Shown here piece by piece: positions 6,313-12,188 of a DNA stretch of 21,427 nucleotides (its first letter is position 1; each line of letters starts with the position of its first letter). The stretch spans positions 1 through 21,427 of the IMG/VR virus record IMGVR_UViG_3300008110_000489, one strand, 5' to 3'. The stretch is from a virus. The position numbers were made by a program, and so were the translations under genes. Under the pieces are notes generated by a model, which was given only the letters and a program-made list of their open reading frames with translations, made no database searches and was not told where the DNA came from.

Positions 6313-6380
6313 CCCAATAGGAAGTAGGCAAGCGACTTAAAATCGCTACAGTCCCGGTTCGAATCCGGGGTCGGCTACCA
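6303..6380 (+). tRNA. tRNA with anticodon UAA (Leu, UUA codon)
   Basis: The full cloverleaf folds by eye. The acceptor GGCCGAC (6303-6309) pairs with GTCGGCT (6370-6376), with a G-T first pair. The D stem is GCC/GGC. The anticodon stem AGCGA/TCGCT has loop CTTAAAA (6336-6342), giving anticodon UAA. The variable loop is five bases. The T arm is CCGGG-type with TTCGAAT, and the CCA end is encoded (6378-6380). UAA reads UUA leucine. The short variable loop is odd, since bacterial tRNA-Leu normally has a long variable arm. UUA codons are frequent in the surrounding AT-rich genes and absent from the GC-rich thyX. Confidence 0.9.
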
Positions 6381-6403
6381 ACAACACACTTAATTCAAAC
6401 ATC

Positions 6404-6766
6404 ATGTCATTCTTTGCAGCCTTCAAACACATCATCCCTCAATTTCACGCTTACTCAGACGATGACAATCGTTACAACGTAGGTGCTACATGGATTGGTA
6501 CTGATAGTCTTCAGGACTATCACAACATTGAATTCAAGTACGTTCACAACTCAGAGCGGCTTGCGCTCCAGGGTGAACCACAGCCTGATGGCAGCTGGCG
6601 TTACGTTTCACCAGAGGGTAACATCCATGTCATGTCTGCTGACCGTGCTCGCCATTTCATGGAGCAGACTCAGACGCATGCATCCATCATGGTAAGCATG
6701 TTACAAAAGCTACAAGATGCTGGTGCCCTTGATGACATCATCGACACCAGCATCCAACCTACCTAA
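6404..6766 (+). CDS. Hypothetical protein
   Basis: A 120-residue protein. The first two thirds look beta-rich with Trp, Tyr and His (GATWIGTDSLQDYHNIEFKY), and the last third is helical (DRARHFMEQTQTHASIMVSM), as in a small domain with a C-terminal oligomerisation helix. There is no membrane segment or recognised motif. It begins 23 bases after the tRNA CCA end, so it may be released as a separate message when the tRNA is processed. Confidence 0.6.
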   Translation: MSFFAAFKHIIPQFHAYSDDDNRYNVGATWIGTDSLQDYHNIEFKYVHNSERLALQGEPQPDGSWRYVSPEGNIHVMSADRARHFMEQTQTHASIMVSMLQKLQDAGALDDIIDTSIQPT

Positions 6767-6784
6767 ACTATTACCATCACTTAC

Positions 6785-6804
6785 ACCCCTGGGAAACCAG
6801 GGGT
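6785..6804 (+). terminator. GAAA-tetraloop hairpin before 6812 gene
   Basis: ACCCCTGG (6785-6792) and CCAGGGGT (6797-6804) form a perfect 8-base-pair stem closed by a GAAA tetraloop, an unusually stable RNA hairpin. It is followed by ATTTATT and then ATG 6812. The T-rich tail makes it a possible weak intrinsic terminator or a 3'-end stabiliser of the upstream message. Confidence 0.5.
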
Positions 6805-6811
6805 ATTTATT

Positions 6812-7126
6812 ATGAACAACGAAACAATTGATTTAGATCTAGTAGATCAAATCATTCAACACATCCCATCAAATGCATGGGAGATTGTTAAAACAGCAGC
6901 TATTGAATACCTTGTAGATAACATGCCATCTGATGTACTTATTAAGTTAACAAACAAGTTTGATGGATTTGAAGCGGCTGAAATTATATTGCACAATTAT
7001 TATGATGTGCCAATGATGGGCGCAGAATTAATTATAGATCTGATTAAAATCTCAGGCATTGATAACACTATCAATTTATTAGATCGTCTAGAGCTACATC
7101 AAACTGAAACAAATGATGACCTATGA
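6812..7126 (+). CDS. Helical acidic hypothetical protein
   Basis: A 104-residue protein, almost entirely helical and acidic, with repeated Leu/Ile heptad-like spacing (LVDQIIQHI, EIVKTAAIEYLVDNM, AELIIDLIKI, TINLLDRLEL). This resembles a small alpha-helical bundle. No domain is recognised. It ends with an ATGA overlap on the zinc-ribbon gene (7123-7126), so the two are likely translated together, and starts the coupled set 6812-8574 that ends with thyX. Confidence 0.6.
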   Translation: MNNETIDLDLVDQIIQHIPSNAWEIVKTAAIEYLVDNMPSDVLIKLTNKFDGFEAAEIILHNYYDVPMMGAELIIDLIKISGIDNTINLLDRLELHQTETNDDL

Positions 7127-7467
7127 AGTGTCGTCATTGCAACAGCAAGAACACACGTGTTACATGCACTGATCACTTCAACAACGTAACCAAACGTTAT
7201 TGCAGATGCCTTGATTGTAAAACAAAGTTTCGTACTATTGAACAGTATGAAATGCCTAAGCCTGGCCCCCTGCCAGGTACACCAAGGCCAGGTAACATCG
7301 CACGTGGTTCAGCTCATGGTTCATCAGTATTTAAAGATACTGATATACACATGATGCGTTTACTTTACACCCAAGGAAAAACACTTAAATTTATTGCAAG
7401 TAAGTACGGCATCAGTACTTCTTACACATCACGCATTGTCAACCGCAAAGCTTGGTCTCACATTTAA
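7123..7467 (+). CDS. Zinc-ribbon and helix-turn-helix DNA-binding protein
   Basis: A 114-residue probable DNA-binding regulator. The N-terminal zinc ribbon has CxxC pairs at residues 3-6 and 29-32, spaced as in NrdR-type and Ogr/Delta-type ribbons (MKCRHC ... CRCLDCKTKF). A Pro/Gly-rich linker spans about 45-60. The C-terminal part (about 70-114) reads as a helix-turn-helix (LKFIASKYGISTSYTSRIV) ending in KAWSHI, like the end of the protein at 68-343. NrdR itself would carry an ATP-cone domain, which is missing, so this is not NrdR. It lies four genes upstream of thyX in one overlapping set, so control of nucleotide metabolism is conceivable but unproven. Confidence 0.7.
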   Translation: MKCRHCNSKNTRVTCTDHFNNVTKRYCRCLDCKTKFRTIEQYEMPKPGPLPGTPRPGNIARGSAHGSSVFKDTDIHMMRLLYTQGKTLKFIASKYGISTSYTSRIVNRKAWSHI

Positions 7468-7766
7468 TGCCTGACAAACGACAGTATCATTTCAACATTG
7501 GTGACCGTGTTGCTGAACGACCCAAGTCTCATGGGTTGTTTGCAGTACGTGATGGTGCATTAGAGATTGCCAAACGCAATCGCAGTCAACGTTATGGTAC
7601 CGTCGTGGGTTACACCACGCAGGTAAACAAACGTGGATCACGCACCAAGTTTTTAATTATTCAATGGGATCATCTCAAGTCTCCAATGACTCATGCGAGA
7701 CACCGCATATGTCCCATTGACCAGCTTGCTACACTCACAAACAATGTTATTGTGCCAGGGGAATGA
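7467..7766 (+). CDS. Basic hypothetical protein, SH3-like
   Basis: A 99-residue basic, beta-rich protein. I chose ATG 7467 because it overlaps the preceding stop (TAATG). Its opening FNIGDRVAERPK, then RYGTVVGY, then TKFLIIQWDH and HRICPIDQLATL resemble an SH3-like or KOW-like barrel, where GDRV and GTVVGY form the first strands. Such proteins can bind nucleic acid, and the charge fits. The end overlaps the next gene (ATGA). Assignment is by fold pattern only. Confidence 0.6.
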   Translation: MPDKRQYHFNIGDRVAERPKSHGLFAVRDGALEIAKRNRSQRYGTVVGYTTQVNKRGSRTKFLIIQWDHLKSPMTHARHRICPIDQLATLTNNVIVPGE

Positions 7767-7930
7767 ACACTCAACTTATGGACACCAACACTTTCAATGA
7801 AATCATTGCTGCAGCTAAACGTTATCGAAAAACTAAACAAGAAGACGTTGTACGTTTCTTGATTGATGCTGCATACAACCGTGGCTACCAAGCTGGTTGT
7901 CAATCAATTTTAAAAGCTAATGAGCAATGA
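7763..7930 (+). CDS. Short helical hypothetical protein
   Basis: A 55-residue gene below the usual length cut-off. ATG 7763 overlaps the previous stop as ATGA, and its own stop overlaps the thyX start (7927-7930) the same way, so it is exactly bracketed in the coupled set. A second ATG at 7778 directly follows ACTCAACTT, close to the leader motif before 2998, and may be the true start (50 residues). The protein is helical and basic (FNEIIAAAKRYRKTKQEDVV ... GYQAGCQSILKANEQ). The role is unknown. Confidence 0.6.
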   Translation: MNTQLMDTNTFNEIIAAAKRYRKTKQEDVVRFLIDAAYNRGYQAGCQSILKANEQ

Positions 7931-8574
7931 ACGTTAAATTAATTTGGGCTACTCCAGGTGCTGAAAAACTTGTCACATATATGGCAAGGGTATCTGCACC
8001 AAAGAACCAGGACAACATGCAAACTGCTCCTAAGCTGTTGCGTTATTTAATTACGCATCAGCATTGGAGTCCATACGAAATGGCAAACATGTGTGTTGAA
8101 ATCAACACGACACGTTCTATATCTGCACAGATATTACGCCATCGTTCATTTAGTTTCCAGGAGTTCAGTACACGGTATGCCGATGTATCTGAATTAGGTT
8201 CTTGTGTTATGCCACATCTGCGTCGGCAAGATACCAAGAACAGACAGAACTCTATTGATGATCTGGACTCTGAACAGATCAGTGGTTATTACCGGCGCAT
8301 CAGTCAATTGTTTGAAGATGCAGAACATCTTTATCGTGAGATGGTAAGCACAGGCATAGCTAAAGAATGTGCCAGAAATATCCTGCCGTTGTCGACGCCT
8401 ACTAGACTTTATATGCAAGGAACTTTGCGATCATGGATCCATTATTTATTGCTTCGCTGTGACAACGGAACCCAACGAGAACACAGAGAAATTGCAGAAG
8501 CAATCAAACAAATCTTCTGTGAACAATTCCCCATCATTGGAAAAGCCGTATTCCAAGGAGAAGAAACAACCTGA
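7927..8574 (+). CDS. thyX: Flavin-dependent thymidylate synthase ThyX (copy 1)
   Basis: A 215-residue ThyX, which makes dTMP from dUMP using FAD, NADPH and methylene-tetrahydrofolate in the cytoplasm. The signature RHRSFSFQEFSTRY lies at residues 71-84, with Gln where many family members have Asn. The conserved MARVSAP and LRSWIHYLLLR regions are present and the length is normal. This copy is AT-rich and uses UUA leucine codons five times. The start overlaps the preceding gene (ATGA). A second, GC-rich thyX is at 13845-14468; by eye more than half of residues match, with several identical blocks. ThyX is the usual thymidylate synthase of picocyanobacteria and some of their phages. Confidence 0.95.
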   Translation: MNVKLIWATPGAEKLVTYMARVSAPKNQDNMQTAPKLLRYLITHQHWSPYEMANMCVEINTTRSISAQILRHRSFSFQEFSTRYADVSELGSCVMPHLRRQDTKNRQNSIDDLDSEQISGYYRRISQLFEDAEHLYREMVSTGIAKECARNILPLSTPTRLYMQGTLRSWIHYLLLRCDNGTQREHREIAEAIKQIFCEQFPIIGKAVFQGEETT

Positions 8575-8617
8575 TCAATGGACTGAGCAGGGTTACTCTC
8601 GTTTGTTTTTTTAACTC

Positions 8618-8974
8618 ATGACAACTAACAATCACCCGATCACCCCACCGCCGGAGCTGGTGCAGCAGTGGTGGGAGCAAGCCGACCAGTATCAAGACGA
8701 TCCAAAGACTTACTTCGACTATGTAGCTACCGAAGCCGCTCAATGGGGCGCCGACCAGGAGCTTTTGGCTTGTGGCAACTACCTCAAACAGTGCGCTGCA
8801 TGGGAAGAAGAGGATGTGACCGAGTTCTATAACTATCGCCGCCCGAGGCCACTGAGTTTGAAGGAACTGGCCTTGGAAAGTGTAAAACGATTTGAGAAGA
8901 GCGGTGAGTTTTTCTCGGACCAAATGCGTGAACTTGAGTTTATTCGTAAAGCACTGGAGACTATCGATGACTGA
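8618..8974 (+). CDS. ITPPP-family hypothetical protein (paralogue 2)
   Basis: A 118-residue member of the same family as 2400-2747 and 8967-9290: HPITPPPELVQQWWEQ at the start, AAQWGADQELLAC in the middle, a basic RRPRPLSLKELALESV segment and an IRKALETIDD end. It is acidic overall and soluble. It sits where base composition rises from the AT-rich block to the GC-rich block, after a 43-base gap with a T-run, and is coupled to the next paralogue by an 8-base overlap (8967-8974). The ATG follows AACTC. The function is unknown. Confidence 0.7.
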   Translation: MTTNNHPITPPPELVQQWWEQADQYQDDPKTYFDYVATEAAQWGADQELLACGNYLKQCAAWEEEDVTEFYNYRRPRPLSLKELALESVKRFEKSGEFFSDQMRELEFIRKALETIDD

Positions 8975-9290
8975 CCAACACACCATCACCCCACCGCCAA
9001 AGCTGGTGGAATGGCTTCAAGATCTTGGAAACTTAGACGCGATTGCGCTGGCCTACCAAGCAGGCGCCGACCAAGAGTTGGAGGCGTGCTGTGAATATTT
9101 GGTGCGCTGTGCCCAATGGGAGCCTGAGGATGTCGATGAACTCCGCGCCGCCCGCCGCCCCAAGCCGCCGAGCTTGAAGGAGCAGGCGCTGACTGCTTTG
9201 AGCGAAGCAGATCAAGGGCTAAATAAATCTGAATGGCAACAACGCTCCAACACAATCCGCCGCGCACTGGAGGCCCTGCCCAATGATTAG
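8967..9290 (+). CDS. ITPPP-family hypothetical protein (paralogue 3)
   Basis: A 107-residue paralogue with the N-terminus MTDQHTITPPPKLVEW, the GADQELEACCEYLV core, the basic RAARRPKPPSLKEQAL segment and an IRRALEALPND end. ATG 8967 was chosen because it reproduces the start of the 2400 paralogue and overlaps the preceding gene by 8 bases; a longer in-frame start at 8892 would run deep into that gene. The core DNA at about 9141-9181 is almost identical to 2600-2640, evidence of recent duplication or recombination. Confidence 0.7.
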   Translation: MTDQHTITPPPKLVEWLQDLGNLDAIALAYQAGADQELEACCEYLVRCAQWEPEDVDELRAARRPKPPSLKEQALTALSEADQGLNKSEWQQRSNTIRRALEALPND

Positions 9291-9618
9291 CCCCACCCGC
9301 GCCCAGCGCCTCGTCGACGAGTTTGAAGAAGCTGCCACCGACTGGGAGGGCGGGAAGTATAACATCCGCCACGGTATTGCCGGTGTGCTTCGGCATATCG
9401 CGGACACCGATGCTCAATACGGCGACATGGAATCGTTTTACGCCATTCCAACCCGCACCCTTGAGGACCTGGCCGACGCGCTAGAGGCTCCAACCCTACT
9501 GGAACGCGCCATGAAAGGCGATGCCGTTGCCGCTAAGCAGTTTCTGCATGAGGCTGGCTTCACCGACATGCAGGGTCAATGGCTTCCGCAGTATCAACCT
9601 ATCCCCGACGCCCAATGA
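9283..9618 (+). CDS. Hypothetical protein
   Basis: A 111-residue acidic, helical protein with HGIAGVLRHIAD, LEDLADALEAPTLLERA and a Gly/Gln/Pro-rich tail. It begins with SPTRAQRLVDEFEEAATDW, a type of opening I associate with small picocyanobacterial and phage proteins found beside the ITPPP family. It overlaps the genes on both sides (9283-9290 and ATGA at 9615-9618), so it is part of the long coupled train in block 2. No function can be assigned. Confidence 0.6.
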   Translation: MISPTRAQRLVDEFEEAATDWEGGKYNIRHGIAGVLRHIADTDAQYGDMESFYAIPTRTLEDLADALEAPTLLERAMKGDAVAAKQFLHEAGFTDMQGQWLPQYQPIPDAQ

Positions 9619-9818
9619 CTGACCTCTCCCCCGCCGCGCAGGCGGTGCTGGATGCCGCCAACGGTCGCAGCTCCTACGGTCCAGATGACTGCCTAAGTGA
9701 GTCACGCTGGATTGCTGCCGCCGCCCTGCGGGCTGCTGCATCTCAACTGACCAGCGCTAAAGCCTCGGATGCGCTTCGTGCCATCGCTGCCGAGCTGGAG
9801 GGCAGTGACCCTTCCTGA
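9615..9818 (+). CDS. Small helical hypothetical protein
   Basis: A 67-residue Ala-rich helical protein: an N-terminal helix (LSPAAQAVLDAANG), then SRWIAAAALRAAASQLT, then DALRAIAAELEG. Similar Ala-rich proteins beginning with LSPAAQAVLDA occur repeatedly in Synechococcus/Cyanobium genomes and phages, from memory. It is coupled to its upstream neighbour by ATGA. There is no membrane segment despite the Ala content, since Arg, Asp and Glu are interspersed. Confidence 0.55.
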   Translation: MTDLSPAAQAVLDAANGRSSYGPDDCLSESRWIAAAALRAAASQLTSAKASDALRAIAAELEGSDPS

Positions 9819-9894
9819 AGCCCTATGCCTAGCCTGCCTGTACTGGCTGATCTGCGCCGTGCTGATCTGCCTCTGCAAAAAGATCCTGCCATGA
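9805..9894 (+). CDS. Possible 29-residue membrane micropeptide
   Basis: A GTG at 9805 opens a short frame that ends with TGA at 9892-9894, exactly overlapping (ATGA) the best start of the next gene. The product is hydrophobic and Cys/Leu-rich with a single membrane-spanning stretch (CLACLYWLICAVLICLC) and a basic end (KKILP). It fits the overlap pattern of the gene train on both sides (14-base overlap upstream). Very short and without homologue knowledge, so this is a suggestion. Confidence 0.35.
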   Translation: MTLPEALCLACLYWLICAVLICLCKKILP

Positions 9895-10049
9895 GCCCCG
9901 GCTTTTACCGCATTCGACTGACACGCCCCGATGGCACCAACTGGCTTTGGCTGGCCTGGGCCGTGACTGCTACCAATACCCACTGGATGGCGGCCGAGCT
10001 CCATCCTGACTGCCAGGTTGCAGTGCTTGGCTTGGAGGGTGATTGGTGA
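9891..10049 (+). CDS. Small hypothetical protein
   Basis: A 52-residue beta-rich, Trp-rich protein (FYRIRLTRPDGTNWLWLAWA ... LGLEGDW). I chose ATG 9891 over an in-frame ATG at 9825 because the extra N-terminus reads as low-quality sequence and 9891 overlaps the preceding short frame. It ends with a GTGA overlap on the next gene. The function is unknown. Confidence 0.5.
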   Translation: MSPGFYRIRLTRPDGTNWLWLAWAVTATNTHWMAAELHPDCQVAVLGLEGDW

Positions 10050-10240
10050 TTCACTCCGAAGAGGGCGTCTACAGGGGCCAGAACCACCCCTGCTACGGCG
10101 TTCATCCCGTCGACCGCGGACTGGGGCTAGCGTTCCAACCGTGGTGCTTTGACGGCACCACCGTCACCTGGGGCCCGAGCTTCGAGACGCACTCGGAAGC
10201 TCAGGTTCATGCTCGCATTCTTGCTGGACACGATGTTTAA
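10046..10240 (+). CDS. Small hypothetical protein with GTG start
   Basis: A 64-residue protein rich in His, Trp and Gly (VIHSEEGVYRG ... TTVTWGPSFETHSEAQVHARI). The GTG at 10046 gives the four-base GTGA overlap typical of this train; a TTG three bases upstream is the alternative. It contains the strand-rich centre and final helix expected of a small alpha/beta protein. No domain is recognised. Confidence 0.5.
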   Translation: MIHSEEGVYRGQNHPCYGVHPVDRGLGLAFQPWCFDGTTVTWGPSFETHSEAQVHARILAGHDV

Positions 10241-10418
10241 CTGCCACCCCGCCCAGGAACAGAAGAAGGTCGACTTCCTCGAGCACCTGTATCAGAAGTC
10301 TGGTCGCGACGAGCTGCCGAAGGGCCACCCACTGCGCGGGACCTACACCGGTCTGTGGCAGGAGTTCATGCGTGACAACGCTGAGCAGGCCCGTGATCTT
10401 TGGTGTGCGACGCGATGA
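10233..10418 (+). CDS. Small basic hypothetical protein
   Basis: A 61-residue protein (start 10233, 8-base overlap with the previous gene). It is helical and charged: EQKKVDFLEHLYQKSGR, a LPKGHPLRGTYTGLWQEFM centre and an Ala/Arg end. A longer in-frame start at 10149 would overlap the previous gene by nearly 100 bases, so it was rejected. It is coupled to the kinase gene by ATGA, hinting at co-expression with nucleotide metabolism. Confidence 0.5.
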   Translation: MFNCHPAQEQKKVDFLEHLYQKSGRDELPKGHPLRGTYTGLWQEFMRDNAEQARDLWCATR

Positions 10419-10981
10419 ACAACGATTACGACCGTGAGGACTCGCGCCGGATCATCGGCCTCTACAGTCCTGCGCCGCAATCGGGCAAGACGTTTGCTGC
10501 CACCGTACTGGCCCATCAGGGCTTTCAGCCAGTGTCGTTTGCCGAGCCGCTCAAGCGGATGGCGTGCGAGTTTCTGACATCTCTGGGTTACCGCCAGGAC
10601 GAAGCTCTCAGGCTGGTCTGGGTCGACAAGCACAAGGTGATCCCTGATGTCGGCATCACGGTGCGCCAGCTGCTGCAGCGCCTCGGCACCGAATGGGGCC
10701 GCCAGCAGGTGGCTGATGACGTGTGGATCCGCTGCTGGGAAGCGCGGATCAAGGGGCACGATCGCGTGGTCACCGACGACGTGCGGTTCCTGAACGAAGC
10801 CCAGGCGGTCAAGGCTGCCGGCGGTCAGGTGTGGATGATCCGGCGGCCAACCGCTGAGCACAACGGTGAGCACGTTTCTGAAGGTGCTCTGGACGACTGG
10901 GACGAATTCGACGTTGTCATTGATAATGACAGCAGCATTGAAGAATTCCGTCGCAAGATCGACGCAGCACTATGGCCATGA
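10415..10981 (+). CDS. Deoxynucleoside monophosphate kinase
   Basis: A 188-residue P-loop kinase of the phage dNMP kinase type, which would phosphorylate dNMPs (in T4, dTMP, dGMP and hydroxymethyl-dCMP) to diphosphates in the cytoplasm. The Walker A region GLYSPAPQSGKT is at residues 15-26. VSFAEPLKRMACEFL, TVRQLLQRLGTEWGRQ and VVTDDVRFLNEAQAVKAAGG are the usual conserved blocks, and the end FDVVIDNDSSIEEFRRKI is typical. ATG 10415 overlaps the upstream stop (ATGA). With ThyX and dCTP deaminase elsewhere in the window it forms a dTTP-supply set. Substrate range is inferred from the family. Confidence 0.85.
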   Translation: MNNDYDREDSRRIIGLYSPAPQSGKTFAATVLAHQGFQPVSFAEPLKRMACEFLTSLGYRQDEALRLVWVDKHKVIPDVGITVRQLLQRLGTEWGRQQVADDVWIRCWEARIKGHDRVVTDDVRFLNEAQAVKAAGGQVWMIRRPTAEHNGEHVSEGALDDWDEFDVVIDNDSSIEEFRRKIDAALWP

Positions 10982-11310
10982 TGCGGTTTCATGCCGGGCG
11001 CATGATCCTCAACCTGCAGGATCACGTCTGGCATCTCCGCATCAGGCTTGGATCAACACCAGACAAACAGCTCAAAGCCAGCCTGGAGACAGCGAGCGCC
11101 GAAGAGGCGATCTTCAAGGCTGAGCGGATCTACACCGACATGAAACGTCAGCTGAACCGCAAGGCTGACAACAAGCCGCTCTGCTGGCAGTGCATTCACT
11201 GGGAAGCGATGAGCGCACAGTGCGGCTTCGGCTGGCCAGAGGCAAGTCAGACTGGTGGAAGATTTGCGGCCCAGTGCTCGGTCTTCAAGGCATGTCCAAC
11301 CCGGAAGTGA
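10978..11310 (+). CDS. Hypothetical protein with Cys-rich C-terminus
   Basis: A 110-residue basic protein. The first half reads MRFHAGRMILNLQDHVWHLRI with a helical ASAEEAIFKAERIYTDMKRQ. The second half has a Cys/Trp cluster (CWQCIHWEAMSAQCGFGWPE ... FAAQCSVFKAC) that could bind a metal through CxxC and later Cys residues. Start 10978 gives the ATGA overlap with the kinase; 10972 is an alternative two codons earlier. No family is recognised. Confidence 0.6.
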   Translation: MMRFHAGRMILNLQDHVWHLRIRLGSTPDKQLKASLETASAEEAIFKAERIYTDMKRQLNRKADNKPLCWQCIHWEAMSAQCGFGWPEASQTGGRFAAQCSVFKACPTRK

Positions 11311-11465
11311 TCAGTCGACACGAGCGGGACGGTGGCTCCATCGAAACGCTGGAACCCGCCGGTGGTGGCGAGCTGTACTACCGCAGCTGCGCCAATGGCT
11401 ACTGCCGGTACTCGAGCGACCTATGGCAGGCAGAGCTGTACCTCGACCACCTGCTGGCACGCTGA
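11292..11465 (+). CDS. Small hypothetical protein
   Basis: A 57-residue protein starting at 11292 (19-base overlap with the preceding gene). It has an N-terminal charged part (NPEVISRHERDGGSIETLEP), a YYRSCANGYCRYSSD centre with two Cys, and a helical end (LYLDHLLAR). It is the last gene of the plus-strand train before convergent minus-strand genes. The function is unknown. Confidence 0.45.
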   Translation: MSNPEVISRHERDGGSIETLEPAGGGELYYRSCANGYCRYSSDLWQAELYLDHLLAR

Positions 11466-11472
11466 ATAGTTG

Positions 11473-11550
11473 GCCGGTGGCGCCGGCTCACGCGCCCGCA
11501 CGCCTCACCGCTGCCGGCCTGCAGCGGAACGCCCTCTGCCGATTCAGAGG
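11473..11550. terminator. Convergent-gene gap with two hairpins
   Basis: Between the plus-strand train and the minus-strand HNH gene lie GCCGG-tggcg-CCGGC (11473-11487) and CCTCTG-ccgatt-CAGAGG (11533-11550). The location suits a bidirectional terminator, but neither stem is followed by a T-tract on either strand, so this is weak. Otherwise the 150-base gap shows no gene. Confidence 0.3.
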
Positions 11551-11615
11551 ACACTCAGCTTAGGGGCTGGAGTGCTCGGGTGCGACCGTCCGCACCAGTC
11601 GGTACAGTGAGCGAG

Positions 11616-11960
11616 CTATCCAATATCTCGAGAAAGCCAGTCAAGGATCGCCTGTTCTTGCAGCTCGCTATGGAACGGTTGAGACCGATAGAACTCCAGC
11701 CAGTCTCTTCCTGACTTAAGCGAATTACAAAAAAGGCAACAGGCAACAAGGTTTCGGCGCTCAGTGGCTCCTCCCTTTACCTTTGGCACAACGTGGTCAA
11801 GGGTTGCCGACTTCCCAAGTTGCTCCCTGCAGTAGGCGCAGCGGTGGTCCCATGCCAAGAGGATCTGGTCACGGAACCGGAGCTTTGCCTCCTTCCTGGG
11901 GATCAGCTCCGTCTCCGAAATCTGGTGATCCACCTGTTTCCTGGGGTAGGGGAAAGGCAT
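11616..11960 (-). CDS. HNH endonuclease
   Basis: A 114-residue HNH nuclease. The zinc-binding and catalytic module is CAYC (residues 41-44), LDHVVPKVKGGATERRNLV (54-72) with the DH pair and Asn, and CLFCNSLKSG (75-84). The length and layout fit the small bacterial and phage HNH family (McrA-like). It starts inside the upstream small gene, overlapping it by 92 bases in another frame; no later ATG is available, so the overlap seems real. It could act in phage DNA packaging or be a mobile element; distance from any terminase prevents a choice. Its neighbour is the attachment site. Confidence 0.85.
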   Translation of the reverse strand: MPFPYPRKQVDHQISETELIPRKEAKLRFRDQILLAWDHRCAYCREQLGKSATLDHVVPKVKGGATERRNLVACCLFCNSLKSGRDWLEFYRSQPFHSELQEQAILDWLSRDIG

Positions 11961-12102
11961 CCAGCTCTAGGTCGACGATGTGCTCGTCGTCTGGGACGAA
12001 CTCGGCGATGCGCGAGTAAGTGTTGGCGAGGAAGTCCTCAATCGAGTCCTCGTCGCTATGCACCACGACCTTGGCCGTCACTTCGAGGAGGTAGGTCGCC
12101 AT
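11869..12102 (-). CDS. Small acidic hypothetical protein
   Basis: A 77-residue acidic protein starting MATYLLEVTAKVVVHSDED. The N-terminal half looks like strand-helix-strand (TYLLEVTAKVVVH, SIEDFLANTYSRIAEFV); the last 25 residues are Gly/Pro/Asp-rich and of poor quality because they lie over the HNH gene start. An in-frame longer start at 12216 would cover the integrase-site repeats and reads poorly. Coupled with the HNH gene by a 92-base overlap. Confidence 0.5.
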   Translation of the reverse strand: MATYLLEVTAKVVVHSDEDSIEDFLANTYSRIAEFVPDDEHIVDLELDAFPLPQETGGSPDFGDGADPQEGGKAPVP

Positions 12103-12188
12103 GAAGCGCCCCGGCAAGGCCTTCAGAGACGGTAGCCAAACGCACTGGTGGCCAAGGATTTCTTTGGGATCACTGCGGGATTGGGAAG

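Noticed and set aside
6303-6380. A UAA stop-codon suppressor tRNA
   Set aside because: The anticodon is 5'-UAA, which reads UUA. A suppressor of the UAA stop would need anticodon UUA.
8600-8612. T-run after thyX copy 1 as an intrinsic terminator
   Set aside because: A run of seven T is present, but I see no good stem directly before it; only a weak AACC/GGGTT pairing.
8534-8989. Minus-strand frame with hydrophobic stretches
   Set aside because: It is antisense to the ITPPP paralogue at 8618; the hydrophobicity follows from the complementary acidic codons.
8986-9417. Minus-strand frames at 8986-9417, 9496-9741 and 10343-10873
   Set aside because: They lie opposite the coupled plus-strand train and read as low-quality Arg/Ala/Pro shadow.
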